Positions 31,533 to 41,132 of a stretch of 64,000 bases of DNA are shown in pieces. The translations under genes and the position numbers were made by a program. The first letter of the stretch is position 1, and each line of letters begins with the position of its first letter. The notes below the pieces were generated by a model. The model searched no databases and was not told the DNA's origin. It was given only the letters and a program-made list of their open reading frames with translations. This DNA comes from Streptomyces camponoticapitis (GTDB lineage: Bacteria; Actinomycetota; Actinomycetes; Streptomycetales; Streptomycetaceae), in assembly GCF_014646115.1 (NCBI RefSeq), contig NZ_BMMV01000004.1, positions 229,966 through 293,965 of the forward strand. Reading direction: 5' to 3'.

Positions 31533-33212
31533 ATGAGCCAGCAGGGGGACCGGCCCGCCACCGGCGACGACTGGTGGGGCCGGCTGTACGACGAGTCCGC
31601 ACCCGACACCGGTCCCGCCGAGACGCGGGACGACACGATCGACGACCGTTTCGACTCGGCGACGGACACGCTCGGCGGGCGGTACGGGCAGGCAGTCGAC
31701 GCCCTCGACGTGGACGACGAGGAAGACCCGGGAGACGAGGACGACGAGGACGTGGGGGCCGTCGGTGGCGGTCCCGTCTCGCGGCCGGCGGCCTGGTGGG
31801 AGGCGCGCGGCGCCTACCCGGTGATCCAGGCGCCCGAGCCCCCGCCCACGCGGGCGCCCTCGCCCCCGCGGCCCACGATGGCGGACGTCCCCCTCGCGCC
31901 CCCGCCGCCGCCCCCGGCAGCGAACCCCGCACCGCCGCCGCCCCGGACGCCCCGGCCACGGGCACCGTGGGAGCCGCCGCCCCCGGCCTTCAACCCCAGC
32001 GACGCCAGACCGCTGCCGGGCGCCGCCGACCCGGCGCCCCCGCCGGCCGCCGCTCCTCCCGCACCTGCTCCCACGCCCGCTCCCGCCGCCCCCGCGCCGA
32101 AACCTCCCGCCCCGGCCGCCGACCCGGCCCCGCCCCGGGACCCGCGGACCGCCGCCGCCCATGAGCCCACGCCGCCGGTCGCGTCCGCGCCGACACCTGA
32201 GCCCCCGCCCGCTCCCGCCGCCCGCCCCGGCCATATCGGCGACAGCCCGCCCACCTACGACCCCGAGCCCACCACGCTGCCCACGAGCCAGGCCGACGCC
32301 CTCGGGCGACTCGTCGCCGACACCGTGCTCGACGGCGCCCGGTACGGCACGTACACGCTCCGCGCCGCCTCCATGCGCGGCGACTCGGCGCGCTATCGGG
32401 GCGAGCCCCGGAGAGACGCCCTGCTCACCGCCCGCTTCGGCACCGGCCCGAGCGCCCTCGTGCTGGTCGCCGTGGCCACCGGCGCCCGCGCCACCGAGGG
32501 CGCGCACCTGGCCGCCGCGGACGCCTGCCGTTGGATCGGCGGCGCCGTGGGCCGCAGCCACAGCCGGCTCGCCGAGGACATAAGAGCGGGCCGCCGGGGC
32601 GACCTGAAGTCCGGTCTGCACCGGCTCACCGACCGCAGCTACGGCAAACTACGGGCCCGCGCGGGCGAGTTGGGCCGTGAGCCGGACGAGTACACCGCGA
32701 GCCTGCGCTGTCTGCTGCTCTCCGCCGACCCCGACTGCCGCACCCGCGTCTTCTTCGGCGTCGGAGGCGGCGGGCTCTTCCGGCTCAGGGACGGCGCCTG
32801 GCAGGACCTGGAGCCGCTGGTCCCCGAACCCGCCGACATCACGGGCGCCCCGGTCCTCGGCTTCGGCTCCGCGCGCGCCGACGCCCCGGCCGAACAGACC
32901 CCCGAGGGCGACCGCCTCACGATGGACCTGGAGATCACCAAGCCACCCGGTCCGCTCGTGGAGGCACCCGTGCCGCCCCCGCCGGAGCCGTTCCGCTTCC
33001 GCGCCTCCGTGGCCCGTCCGGGCGACACGCTCCTGCTGACCAGCGTCGGTCTCGCCGAGCCGCTGCGCGGTGAACCGGGCCTGGGCGACGAACTGGCCGC
33101 CCGCTGGGCCTCCGGCGAGCCGCCGGGGCTCGCCGCGTATCTGGCGGACGTGGGCGTGCGGGTGAAGGGTTACGCCGACGACCGTACGGCCGTGGCGGTC
33201 TGGGAGGCGTAA
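31533..33212 (+). CDS. Proline-rich protein with PP2C-like (probably inactive) phosphatase domain
   Basis: A 559-residue protein starting at ATG 31533 behind AGGAG. Residues ~55-75 are very acidic (DVDDEEDPGDEDDEDVGAV); residues ~95-245 are an Ala/Pro repeat region; residues ~250-559 resemble PP2C-type phosphatases ('YTLRAASMRGDSARYRGEPRRDALLTARF' and 'LLLSADPDCRTRVFFGVGGGGLF'). The metal-binding Asp of the DG(V)GG motif is not found where expected: the segment reads LVAVATGARATEG. The C-terminal DD-type motif is also unclear. It may act as a binding domain for phosphoproteins. Similar proteins are widespread in Streptomyces next to serine/threonine kinases, but none is near here. Confidence 0.75.
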   Translation: MSQQGDRPATGDDWWGRLYDESAPDTGPAETRDDTIDDRFDSATDTLGGRYGQAVDALDVDDEEDPGDEDDEDVGAVGGGPVSRPAAWWEARGAYPVIQAPEPPPTRAPSPPRPTMADVPLAPPPPPPAANPAPPPPRTPRPRAPWEPPPPAFNPSDARPLPGAADPAPPPAAAPPAPAPTPAPAAPAPKPPAPAADPAPPRDPRTAAAHEPTPPVASAPTPEPPPAPAARPGHIGDSPPTYDPEPTTLPTSQADALGRLVADTVLDGARYGTYTLRAASMRGDSARYRGEPRRDALLTARFGTGPSALVLVAVATGARATEGAHLAAADACRWIGGAVGRSHSRLAEDIRAGRRGDLKSGLHRLTDRSYGKLRARAGELGREPDEYTASLRCLLLSADPDCRTRVFFGVGGGGLFRLRDGAWQDLEPLVPEPADITGAPVLGFGSARADAPAEQTPEGDRLTMDLEITKPPGPLVEAPVPPPPEPFRFRASVARPGDTLLLTSVGLAEPLRGEPGLGDELAARWASGEPPGLAAYLADVGVRVKGYADDRTAVAVWEA

Positions 33213-33307
33213 CGGCGCGGGGCGTGGGTTGATGGACAGCGGGTACCGGAGGGGCCCCGGGCCGAGACCACGCGCCCCGGCCCCGGACAGCAGAAGGGCA
33301 CGCTTCC

Positions 33308-35056
33308 ATGGCCAAGCAGAATGTGGCGGAGCAGTTCGTCGGCATCCTCGCCCGCGCGGGCGTGCGGCGGCTGTACGGAGTCGTCGGCGACAGCCTCAAC
33401 CCCGTCGTCGACGCCATCCGGCGCAACGCGGCCATCGACTGGGTCCAGGTCAGGCACGAGGAGGCGGCGGCCTTCGCGGCGGGCGCCGAGGCCCAGATCA
33501 CCGGCAGGCTCGCCGCCTGCGCCGGCTCCTGCGGCCCCGGCAATCTGCACCTGATCAACGGCCTGTACGACGCGCACCGCTCGATGGCCCCGGTTCTCGC
33601 GCTCGCCTCGCACATCCCCACCAGCGAGATCGGTCTCGGTTACTTCCAGGAGACCCATCCCGAGCGGCTGTTCGACGAGTGCAGCCACTACAACGAGATG
33701 ATCACCAACCCCCAGCAGATGCCCCGGCTGGTCCAGACGGCCATCCAGTACGCGGTCGGCCGGGGCGGTGTCAGCGTGGTGACCCTGCCCGGCGACATCG
33801 CCTCCCAGCCGGCCCCCACGAAGGCGATCGAGCACGCCCTCGTCACCTCCCGGCCGACGGCGCGCCCCGGCGACCTGGAGATCGACAAGCTGGTCGACAT
33901 GATCGACGACGCGGACCGCGTCACGCTCTTCTGCGGCAGCGGCACGGCCGGGGCGCACGCCGAGGTCATGGAGTTCGCCGAGCGGATCAAGTCCCCGATC
34001 GGCCACGCCCTGCGCGGCAAGGAGTGGATCCAGTACGACAACAAGTTCGACGTCGGCATGAGCGGACTGCTCGGTTACGGCGCCGCCTACGAGGCCACCC
34101 ACGAGTGCGATCTGCTCATCCTGCTCGGCACCGACTTCCCGTACAACGCCTTCCTGCCCGACGGCACCGACGTCAAGATCGTCCAGGTCGACGTCCGCCC
34201 CGAGCGGCTCGGCCGCCGCTCGCAGCTGGACCTCGCGGTCTGGGGCGACGTACGCGAGACACTGCGCTGTCTGACGCCACGGGTACGGGTGAAGAACGAC
34301 CGACGGTTCCTCGACAAGATGCTCAGGAAGCACGCCGACGCGCTCGAAGGCGTCGTCAAGGCCTACACCCGCAAGGTGGAGAAGCACGTCCCGATCCACC
34401 CCGAGTACGTCGCGTCCGTGCTGGACGAAGTGGCGGACGAGGACGCGGTGTTCACCGTCGACACCGGGATGTGCAATGTCTGGGCCGCCCGCTATCTGAC
34501 GCCCAACGGGCGCCGCCGCGTGATCGGTTCGTTCAGCCACGGGTCGATGGCCAACGCCATGGTGCAGGCGATCGGCGCGCAGTTCGTGGACCGGGAGCGC
34601 CAGGTCGTCTCGATGTCCGGCGACGGCGGCTTCACGATGCTGATGGGCGACTTCCTCACCCTTGTCCAGTACGAACTGCCCGTGAAGATCGTCCTGTTCA
34701 ACAACTCGTCCCTCGGCATGGTCGAGCTGGAGATGCTGGTGGCCGGTCTGCCGTCGTACGGCACCACGAACCACAACCCCGACTTCGCCGCCATGGCCCG
34801 CGCCGCGGGGGCGTTCGGCGTCCGGGTCGAGAAGCCCAAACAGCTCGGGGGCGCGTTGAAGGACGCCTTCAAGCACAAGGGCCCGGCCCTGGTCGACGTC
34901 GTGACCGACCCGAACGCCCTGTCCATCCCACCGAAGATCAGCGCCGACATGGTGCAGGGCTTCGCGCTCTCCGCCGGCAAGATCGTGCTGGACGGAGGGG
35001 TGGGCCGCATGGTGCAGATGGCGCGCTCCAACCTGCGCAACCTGCCCCGGCCCTGA
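33308..35056 (+). CDS. Thiamine-diphosphate-dependent pyruvate oxidase/dehydrogenase (PoxB-like)
   Basis: A 582-residue ThDP enzyme. The PYR domain carries the catalytic Glu in 'VQVRHEEAAAFAAGAEAQ' (residue ~50); a central FAD/NAD-binding-like domain follows (residues ~195-340); the PP domain binds ThDP through GDGGFTMLMGDFLTLVQYE and LFNNSSLG (GDG-x~27-NN motif). The order and length match PoxB, the quinone-dependent enzyme that turns pyruvate into acetate and CO2 at the membrane; pyruvate oxidases making acetyl phosphate and H2O2 share the same fold. It stands alone and ends 17 bases from the convergent mannosidase. Confidence 0.88.
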   Translation: MAKQNVAEQFVGILARAGVRRLYGVVGDSLNPVVDAIRRNAAIDWVQVRHEEAAAFAAGAEAQITGRLAACAGSCGPGNLHLINGLYDAHRSMAPVLALASHIPTSEIGLGYFQETHPERLFDECSHYNEMITNPQQMPRLVQTAIQYAVGRGGVSVVTLPGDIASQPAPTKAIEHALVTSRPTARPGDLEIDKLVDMIDDADRVTLFCGSGTAGAHAEVMEFAERIKSPIGHALRGKEWIQYDNKFDVGMSGLLGYGAAYEATHECDLLILLGTDFPYNAFLPDGTDVKIVQVDVRPERLGRRSQLDLAVWGDVRETLRCLTPRVRVKNDRRFLDKMLRKHADALEGVVKAYTRKVEKHVPIHPEYVASVLDEVADEDAVFTVDTGMCNVWAARYLTPNGRRRVIGSFSHGSMANAMVQAIGAQFVDRERQVVSMSGDGGFTMLMGDFLTLVQYELPVKIVLFNNSSLGMVELEMLVAGLPSYGTTNHNPDFAAMARAAGAFGVRVEKPKQLGGALKDAFKHKGPALVDVVTDPNALSIPPKISADMVQGFALSAGKIVLDGGVGRMVQMARSNLRNLPRP

Positions 35057-35073
35057 CCCCTCCGCCGGGACCC

Positions 35074-38000
35074 TTACGCGGGTGTGAACCGCAGCGTCAG
35101 GATCTGGAACGGCCGCAGCGCGACCCGCAGACCGCCCGCCCCCGTCCCCGCCTCGTGGAGCGGACGCTCCAACAGGTCGGTGACATGCGCCTGTACGACC
35201 GGGAATCCGGTCCGCAGCATCGCCGACGCCCGGTTCCCGGCCGACTCGTAGAGCCGTACCACCACATCACCGCTGCGGTCCTCGGCGAGCTTCACCGACT
35301 CCACCGTGATCGCCGGGTGATCGACCGAGACCAGCGACGCCGTCGGCGGCGCGACCGCGACCCGCAGCGGCAGATTCAGCGCCAGGCCCTCCCGGACCGC
35401 GTCCGTCACCTCGGCGCCCGGCACCAGTGCGTAGCTGAACTTGTGCGTGCCCAGATCCGTCTCCGGGTCGGGGCTGTGCGGCGCCCGCAGCAGCGTCAGC
35501 CGTACGGTCGTCCCCACCCCCTCGTCGTGCGCGGCCCGGGTCACGTCGTGTCCGTACGTGGAGTCGTTGACCACCGCCACGCCGTACCCGGGCTCGGCGA
35601 CCCGCAGCCAGCGGTGCGCGCAGATCTCGAACCGGGCCGCGTCCCAGCTGGTGTTGGCGTGCGTGGCGCGGTGCACATGCCCGAACTGGATCTCGGCGGT
35701 GGACCGTTCGGCCTGCACGTCCAGCGGGAAGGCCGCCTTGAGCACCTTCTCCGACTCCTGCCAGTCGATCTCGGTGACGACGTCCACGCGCCGGCTGCCC
35801 GCCGCGAGCCGGATCTCCTGCACGATCCACGACGAGCCGAACGTACGGACCACCCGGACCGTCGCCCGCAGCGGACCCTGCTCGACCAGTTGCACGGACT
35901 CCGCCTTCGTGAGGTCGGTGTGCCGGCGGCGGTAGTGCCGGTCGATGTCCCAGGCGTCCCACTGGTTGGGGTGGTCCGGATGCAGCTGGAGCAGATTGCC
36001 CCGGCTGCCCGGCGCCAGGACCTCACGGTCCGCCGTCAGATCGCGCACGGAGGTGAGCAGGCCGTCGCGGTCGACGGTGACCCGCAGCAGCCCGTTGTCC
36101 AGGGTGATCACGTCCGAGCCGCCGGAGCGTGTCGTGACATCCGTGGTCCCGCCCGCGGGCTCGGCGGCGGCCAGCCCCGTCGCCCCCAGCGCGGGCACCC
36201 GCACCGCGACGGCCGACCGCCCATGGTCGTTCAGCGCCTGCACCGCGCTCCCCTCGGGGATGTCCGCCGTGTCGGCCTCGACGATCTCCGTCCGCTCGTA
36301 CGGCGAGGTGTTGAGCACCGCCGTACCACCGCCTCCGAGCGCCGCGACGGCCGCCGCCGTGATCTCCGTCAGCTCCTCCCGCACCGCCGCGTAGGTGTCC
36401 CTGGCCTCCCGGTGCACCCAGGCGATGGACGAGCCCGGCAGGATGTCGTGGAACTGGTGCAGCAGCACCGTCTTCCACAGCCGGTCGAGATCCTCGTACG
36501 GATACGCGTACGACGGGGTCCGCAGCGCGGCGGTCGCCGCCCACAACTCGGCCTCCCGCAACAGGTGTTCACTGCGGCGGTTGCCCTGCTTGGTCTTGGC
36601 CTGCGTCGTGTACGTCGCCCGGTGCAGCTCCAGATAGAGCTCGCCCGACCAGACCGGGGCCTTCTCCCCGTACTCCTCCTCGGCGGCGGCGAAGAACGCG
36701 GCGGGCTTCTCGATGTCGACGCGCGGCGAGCCCTCCAGGGACTTCAGCCGGCGCGCCTTCTCCAGCATCTCGCGGGTGGGACCGCCGCCGCCGTCGCCCC
36801 AGCCGAACGGGACGAGCGAGCGCGAGGCCCGGCCCTTGTCGGCGAAGTTCCGCTCGGCGTGCGCCAGTTCGGACGCGTGGAACTGCGCGTTGTAGGTGTC
36901 GACCGGCGGGAAGTGCGTGAAGACACGACTGCCGTCGATCCCCTCCCACCAGAAGGTGTGGTGCGGCATCTTGTTGGTCTGGTTCCACGACAGCTTCTGG
37001 GTGAGGAACCACTTCACGCCCGCCAGCTTGGCCAGTTGGGGGAAAGCGGCCGTGTAGCCGAAGGAGTCCGGCAGCCAGATCTCCTCCGTCTCGACCCCCA
37101 ACTCCTCCCGGAAGAAGCGCGTTCCGTGCACGATCTGCCGGGCCAGCGCCTCGCCGCCCGGCATGTTGGCGTCCGACTCCACCCACATCGAGCCCACCGG
37201 CGACCAGTTGCCGTCCGCCACGGCCTTCTTGATCCGCTCCCAGATGTGCGGCTGGTGCTCCTTGACCCACGCGTACTGCTGGGCCTGCGAACAGGCGAAG
37301 ACCAGCTCCGGGTACTCCTCGGCGAGGGCGGTGACATTGGCGAACGTCCGCGACGCCTTCCGTACGGTCTCGCGCAGCGGCCACAGCCACGCCGAGTCGA
37401 TGTGCGCGTGACCGGCCGCCGACACGCGGTGGGCGCTGGGCGACGCGGGGCGGGACAGGACCTCGGCCAGCTCGGCGCGGGCCGCCACCGCCGTGCCCGC
37501 CACGTCGTGCAGGTCGAGGGCGTCCAGCATGTTCTCCAGGGCGCGCAGGATCTCGTGCCGCCGCGAGCGGTCGGCGGGCAGCTCCGCCATCAGCTCGGAC
37601 AGCACCTCGATGTCCAGCACCAGATGCCATACGTTCTCGTCCAGCACGGCGATGTCGGCGGCGGCGAACGTGTACAGCGGGCTGTCACCGGCGGTCGTCA
37701 CGTCCCCGAGGGCCGAGGGCATGAAGTCGCCCGGCATCGACGGGTTCGCCGCCGCTTCGAGGAGCAGATGGATCTCCTCCCCGCCCGTGGCCGGGTCGCC
37801 GACCGGGACGTGCCGGTTCCGCGGGTGGACCCCCTTGATGGGCACCCCGGCCGCGTCGTACACCATCCCCTCGGCCTGGAAGCCCGGACCCTCGCCGGTG
37901 AACCCCGGGTCGATCACGACCTCCACGCGCCGCCCCGCGTACGCGTCGGGGACGATTCCCTCCAGCCGGAACCAACTCGTCGACCAGGGCGGTCCCCACG

Positions 38001-38181
38001 GCGTACCCGTCTCGAACGGCGTGTACGCGCCCTGCAGAGCCTGCCCCACGGGCACCGGTTCCCCCGGCACCTCCCAGACGGAGAGGAGCAGCGGCGTCCT
38101 GGCCGCGTACTGCGCTGGGCGGATGAACTGGCGCAGGGCGCGCTCCAGTCGGCCCTCCACCAGGGTGCGGTCGTCGTGCAT
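35074..38181 (-). CDS. GH38 alpha-mannosidase
   Basis: A 1035-residue cytoplasmic glycoside hydrolase family 38 enzyme (no signal peptide). The catalytic region begins at ~residue 255 with 'GHAHIDSAWLWP' (zinc-binding His and Asp), then 'GSMWVESDANMPGGEALARQ' with the nucleophile Asp, 'LPDSFGYTAAFPQLAKLAG' and 'VFTHFPP' (further zinc ligand region). A three-helix bundle and large beta domains fill the C-terminal half. GH38 removes terminal alpha-mannose, likely from mannan-derived or glycoprotein oligosaccharides. A TTG immediately before the ATG could also initiate; GAGGAG upstream serves either. Confidence 0.9.
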   Translation of the reverse strand: MHDDRTLVEGRLERALRQFIRPAQYAARTPLLLSVWEVPGEPVPVGQALQGAYTPFETGTPWGPPWSTSWFRLEGIVPDAYAGRRVEVVIDPGFTGEGPGFQAEGMVYDAAGVPIKGVHPRNRHVPVGDPATGGEEIHLLLEAAANPSMPGDFMPSALGDVTTAGDSPLYTFAAADIAVLDENVWHLVLDIEVLSELMAELPADRSRRHEILRALENMLDALDLHDVAGTAVAARAELAEVLSRPASPSAHRVSAAGHAHIDSAWLWPLRETVRKASRTFANVTALAEEYPELVFACSQAQQYAWVKEHQPHIWERIKKAVADGNWSPVGSMWVESDANMPGGEALARQIVHGTRFFREELGVETEEIWLPDSFGYTAAFPQLAKLAGVKWFLTQKLSWNQTNKMPHHTFWWEGIDGSRVFTHFPPVDTYNAQFHASELAHAERNFADKGRASRSLVPFGWGDGGGGPTREMLEKARRLKSLEGSPRVDIEKPAAFFAAAEEEYGEKAPVWSGELYLELHRATYTTQAKTKQGNRRSEHLLREAELWAATAALRTPSYAYPYEDLDRLWKTVLLHQFHDILPGSSIAWVHREARDTYAAVREELTEITAAAVAALGGGGTAVLNTSPYERTEIVEADTADIPEGSAVQALNDHGRSAVAVRVPALGATGLAAAEPAGGTTDVTTRSGGSDVITLDNGLLRVTVDRDGLLTSVRDLTADREVLAPGSRGNLLQLHPDHPNQWDAWDIDRHYRRRHTDLTKAESVQLVEQGPLRATVRVVRTFGSSWIVQEIRLAAGSRRVDVVTEIDWQESEKVLKAAFPLDVQAERSTAEIQFGHVHRATHANTSWDAARFEICAHRWLRVAEPGYGVAVVNDSTYGHDVTRAAHDEGVGTTVRLTLLRAPHSPDPETDLGTHKFSYALVPGAEVTDAVREGLALNLPLRVAVAPPTASLVSVDHPAITVESVKLAEDRSGDVVVRLYESAGNRASAMLRTGFPVVQAHVTDLLERPLHEAGTGAGGLRVALRPFQILTLRFTPA

Positions 38182-38401
38182 CAAGGCTCCTCAGTTCTAC
38201 GGCTCGGCCTTCCGGAACGGCAGACTCCAGGGGTCCGGCCGATCTCGCAACCCCTCACTTCCCAGGAGGGGCGCCGGGCACTCGCCGTGACACTGTCCCG
38301 GTCCTCATGCGTGGCCGGTGGTGAGTGGGGCATGCATCTCGGGGAGAGCGTTCAAGAGAGGAAGCCTGAACAGGCGGTAGCGGCATGGGGGGATGGGGGA
38401 C

Positions 38402-38821
38402 ATGAAAGGCACGGGGGAGCAGGCGCGACTGCTGCGTAAACAGTTGCTCCGCAGAGTGGAGGGTGCCGATCTCACGGCGGTGCCCGAGGTCAGGCACGCG
38501 CTGCGAGAGCTGCTGAGCCACTGGCGGGAGCGTGAATCGGCCGAGGTGGCCGAGCTGCTCACGAGCGAACTGGTCACGAACGCACTGGTGCACACCGACC
38601 ACGGAGCGGTGGTCAAGGCCACCGTCGCCGATTCGCGGCTACGGGTGGAGGTGCGGGACTTCGTCGACGCACCGCCGACGCCCAACGAGCCGGACGTGGA
38701 CGACGGGACGCACGGGCGGGGGCTGATCCTCGTGGAAGGGCTGGCCGACGCCTGGGGCGTGCGCTCGCAGGGGCTGGGCAAGATGGTCTGGTTCGAGCTG
38801 GACGGCGAGTCCGCCGCCTGA
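38402..38821 (+). CDS. RsbW-like ATP-binding protein (GHKL fold)
   Basis: A 139-residue stand-alone histidine-kinase-type ATPase: N box 'LLTSELVTNALVHTDHG' with an intact Glu and Asn, G1 'VRDFVD', and G2 'HGRGLILVEGLADAWG'. Similar to anti-sigma-factor kinases of SpoIIAB/RsbW type, without a recognisable sigma or antagonist next to it. An ATG nine bases earlier (38393) is also in frame; 38402 has the better G-rich ribosome site. Confidence 0.85.
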   Translation: MKGTGEQARLLRKQLLRRVEGADLTAVPEVRHALRELLSHWRERESAEVAELLTSELVTNALVHTDHGAVVKATVADSRLRVEVRDFVDAPPTPNEPDVDDGTHGRGLILVEGLADAWGVRSQGLGKMVWFELDGESAA

Positions 38822-38860
38822 GACCGCTTGTCCGGCAGTCCGTTCCGTTCCGGGACGACG

Positions 38861-38892
38861 GACCGGCGCGACGGTTGTCCGTCGCGCCGGTC
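38861..38892 (+). terminator. Strong hairpin terminator
   Basis: A perfect 14-bp stem (GACCGGCGCGACGG / CCGTCGCGCCGGTC) with a four-base loop lies between the RsbW-like gene and the convergent DUF2637 gene. Confidence 0.92.
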
Positions 38893-38950
38893 GCGAGTCG
38901 TTCACCCGTCGTGCCGGGGCCGGCGTTGACGCCGTTCCCCGGGGCGGCGC

Positions 38951-40030
38951 TCAGCCGAACTGCTGCTCAAGGTCCTTGAGCTTGCGCTCCAGCGAGTCGA
39001 GCCGCGGCAGCGCCTGGGTGTCGTCCTCGGCGGTCAGATCAACGGTGCGGCCCTCGGATCCCTTCACTGCTTGAAGGGAGGGCCGTGAGCGTACGGGCGA
39101 CTGGTCCGGTTCGCGGAGTTCGGGTATGACGGGCTCCGGCGCGGCCGGACCCACCGCGGGGGTCGAGCTGACCGGCCCGCCCACGGCCGGTACGGGCGTC
39201 GCCCCCGGCAGCTCCACCTGGCGGCCACGACCGCGCCCCCAGGCCCGGTGCTGCCGGTTGAGCGCCTTGATCCTGGCCCGGCCCAGCTTCTCCTGCTCGC
39301 GCCGCCGGTGCTTGTTCTGCTCCTTCTGCCTGCGGTCCTCGCGCACCTCGTCGACCGCCTCGTCCAGCGTGCGTACGCCTTCGAGGAGCATCAGCGACCA
39401 GGCGCCGAAGGTCTCACGGGGCGCCCGCAGCCACCGTACGATCCGGATCTGCGGCAACGGACGCGGCACCAGGCCCTGTTCGCGCAGCGCGGCGCGGCGG
39501 GTCTGCTTCAGGGCCCGGTCGAAGAGCACGGCGGCCGAGAGCGACATGCCGGCGAAGAACTGCGGCGCGCCCGCGTGTCCCAGACCGCGCGGCGCGTGCA
39601 CCCAGTTGAACCAGGCCGCCGCTCCGGCGAACGTCCACACCAGCAGACGCGAGCCGAGAGCCGCGTCGCCGTGGCTGGCCTCGCGCACGGCCAGGACGGA
39701 GCAGAACATCGCCGCCCCGTCGAGGCCGAAGGGGACGAGATACTCCCAGCCGCCCGTGAGGTTGAGGTTTTGCCGGCCGAAGCCGACGAGCCCGTGGAAG
39801 GAGAGCGCGGCGGCCACGGCGGCGCAGCAGAAGAGCAGTACGTAGGAGGCGGTCCCGTAGATCGCCTCCTTCCGCCGGCGGCGCTCCTCGCTGCGTTCCC
39901 AGGAGTCCTCGGGCACGGTCTTGACACCGGCGCGCTTTCCGCGCGCGATCATTGCCGTCGCCGCCAGGACCCCGATGAGCATCACGACGCCCGGAAGCAG
40001 CCAGTTGAGCGGTATGTCGGTCAGTCGCAT
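38951..40030 (-). CDS. DUF2637 (SpdB-like) membrane protein
   Basis: A 359-residue protein with an N-terminal single helix (residues ~10-30), then four helices from ~residue 62 to 190 forming the DUF2637 domain ('AAVAAALSFHGLVGFGRQNLNL', 'YLVPFGLDGAAMFCSVLAVREASHGD', 'WFNWVHAPRGLGHAGAPQFFAGMSLSAAVLFD'), followed by a charged coiled region and a Pro-rich tail. DUF2637 occurs in SpdB transfer proteins of Streptomyces plasmids and in chromosomal paralogues of unknown function. No tra gene is near, so plasmid origin is not indicated. The C-terminus ends in a short coiled coil. Confidence 0.83.
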   Translation of the reverse strand: MRLTDIPLNWLLPGVVMLIGVLAATAMIARGKRAGVKTVPEDSWERSEERRRRKEAIYGTASYVLLFCCAAVAAALSFHGLVGFGRQNLNLTGGWEYLVPFGLDGAAMFCSVLAVREASHGDAALGSRLLVWTFAGAAAWFNWVHAPRGLGHAGAPQFFAGMSLSAAVLFDRALKQTRRAALREQGLVPRPLPQIRIVRWLRAPRETFGAWSLMLLEGVRTLDEAVDEVREDRRQKEQNKHRRREQEKLGRARIKALNRQHRAWGRGRGRQVELPGATPVPAVGGPVSSTPAVGPAAPEPVIPELREPDQSPVRSRPSLQAVKGSEGRTVDLTAEDDTQALPRLDSLERKLKDLEQQFG

Positions 40031-40054
40031 GCGGTGTCCCTTGCATCGCAGTGG

Positions 40055-40084
40055 GGCGGTTCGGGCGCCATATTGGCCGAACCG
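40055..40084. repeat. 9-bp inverted repeat upstream of the DUF2637 gene
   Basis: GCGGTTCGG and CCGAACCGC flank a 12-base loop, 25 bases upstream of the ATG at 40030. It could be an operator or the terminator of the preceding minus-strand gene at 40256, though the 171-base distance makes the latter less likely. Confidence 0.55.
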
Positions 40085-40255
40085 CGACCCGGCTCCGAGG
40101 GTTTCGGGACAAGAGAACGCCAACGAGGCGCGGGGAGAAGCGAATAGGTGCGATCCGCTCGAACGGACGCCTGGACAAGGCGAGTTGCGTTCGATTCTGG
40201 ACCACCCTCAAGCCACCTGGACGAGTGGCATGGTCCGGTGGACCGCGGGGGAGTG

Positions 40256-41104
40256 TCAGTTGCTGTTCGCGCTCAGCCGGCGGACGCGCTCGGAGTCGCA
40301 GGTACGCGGACAGGTCACGCACGTGTCCTCGGGCCGCAGCGTGTAGAAGAGGCAGCAGCTCGCCCGGTTCCGGGTGGGCAGCGATTCGCCGCCGGGGCCG
40401 ACCAGTTCACGGAAGCCCGCCGTGCCGACGTACGGCTTCGTCGTCCCGGGCAGCAGCAGTTCCAGCTCGTCCATCGCGCGCCGCTCCTCGCCCAGCAGAT
40501 GCGCGACGTACCAGAGGCCCTCGACGATCTCGTCCGTCGCCATGCCCCACAGGGCGCGGTCGCGCCGCCGCATGCGCGGCCCGAACGCGGCCAGCACCGG
40601 GCCGAGATGCTCGGCCACCGCGTCACGCACCTCGGCGCGCAGCGCCTCCTCGTCCGGTACGACCCTGGCGCCCGGCAGGGCGGCGGCGGGGTCACCGGCC
40701 AGACAGGCGAACTCGTCGACACGCACGGCCATCCGGCCCCGTGTCCGCTGGAAGGCGACGTTCTCCACCGGCACCCGGGGCACCCGGCGGCTCACGAACC
40801 ACGGCACGGTGATCAACAGGCAGGCGGGCCAGGCGTAACGGTGCAGTCCGAACGTCGCGACGACGTCGGGGCGGGCCCGCTGTCCGTAGTCGCGGACCAC
40901 CTGCGCGTCGTCCCAGGCGAGGAAGGCGTCGACGGCGGGGCCGCCCGCCGCGAGATCGGTGGCGCCGACCCAGCCCTCGTCCGCCGTCGGCCGTTCGCCG
41001 GCGGTGAGCTCGTCGATGCCCAGGGACGGGAACACCTCGGTCAGACGCCGGTAGGCGTCGGCGACCGGGGAGAACCGACCGGGCAGCAGAGCGGGCACAG
41101 ACAT
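40256..41104 (-). CDS. FhuF-like [2Fe-2S] siderophore-iron reductase
   Basis: A 282-residue cytoplasmic protein with the diagnostic FhuF C-terminal cluster motif C-C-x10-C-x2-C: CCLFYTLRPEDTCVTC, followed by 'PRTC'. FhuF-like proteins bind a labile [2Fe-2S] cluster and reduce ferric siderophores after uptake, releasing iron. A DmdR/IdeR-type iron box sits 29 bases upstream of the start, so the gene should be repressed when iron is plentiful. No transporter or siderophore gene is linked here. Start at ATG 41104 (MSVPALLPG); four earlier in-frame residues would start at a GTG. Confidence 0.87.
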   Translation of the reverse strand: MSVPALLPGRFSPVADAYRRLTEVFPSLGIDELTAGERPTADEGWVGATDLAAGGPAVDAFLAWDDAQVVRDYGQRARPDVVATFGLHRYAWPACLLITVPWFVSRRVPRVPVENVAFQRTRGRMAVRVDEFACLAGDPAAALPGARVVPDEEALRAEVRDAVAEHLGPVLAAFGPRMRRRDRALWGMATDEIVEGLWYVAHLLGEERRAMDELELLLPGTTKPYVGTAGFRELVGPGGESLPTRNRASCCLFYTLRPEDTCVTCPRTCDSERVRRLSANSN

Positions 41105-41132
41105 CCTGGGAACCACCGAATCGCGCTCGTCT

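Noticed and set aside
33229..38439. A very long open frame on the plus strand (over 1700 codons)
   Set aside because: It runs across the pyruvate oxidase in a wrong frame and then antisense to the GH38 mannosidase. High GC removes stop codons from such shadow frames; the real genes there have clear catalytic motifs.
38951..40030. DUF2637 gene as a sign of an integrated conjugative plasmid
   Set aside because: No tra, rep, integrase or attachment site is nearby; DUF2637 paralogues also occur as ordinary chromosomal genes.
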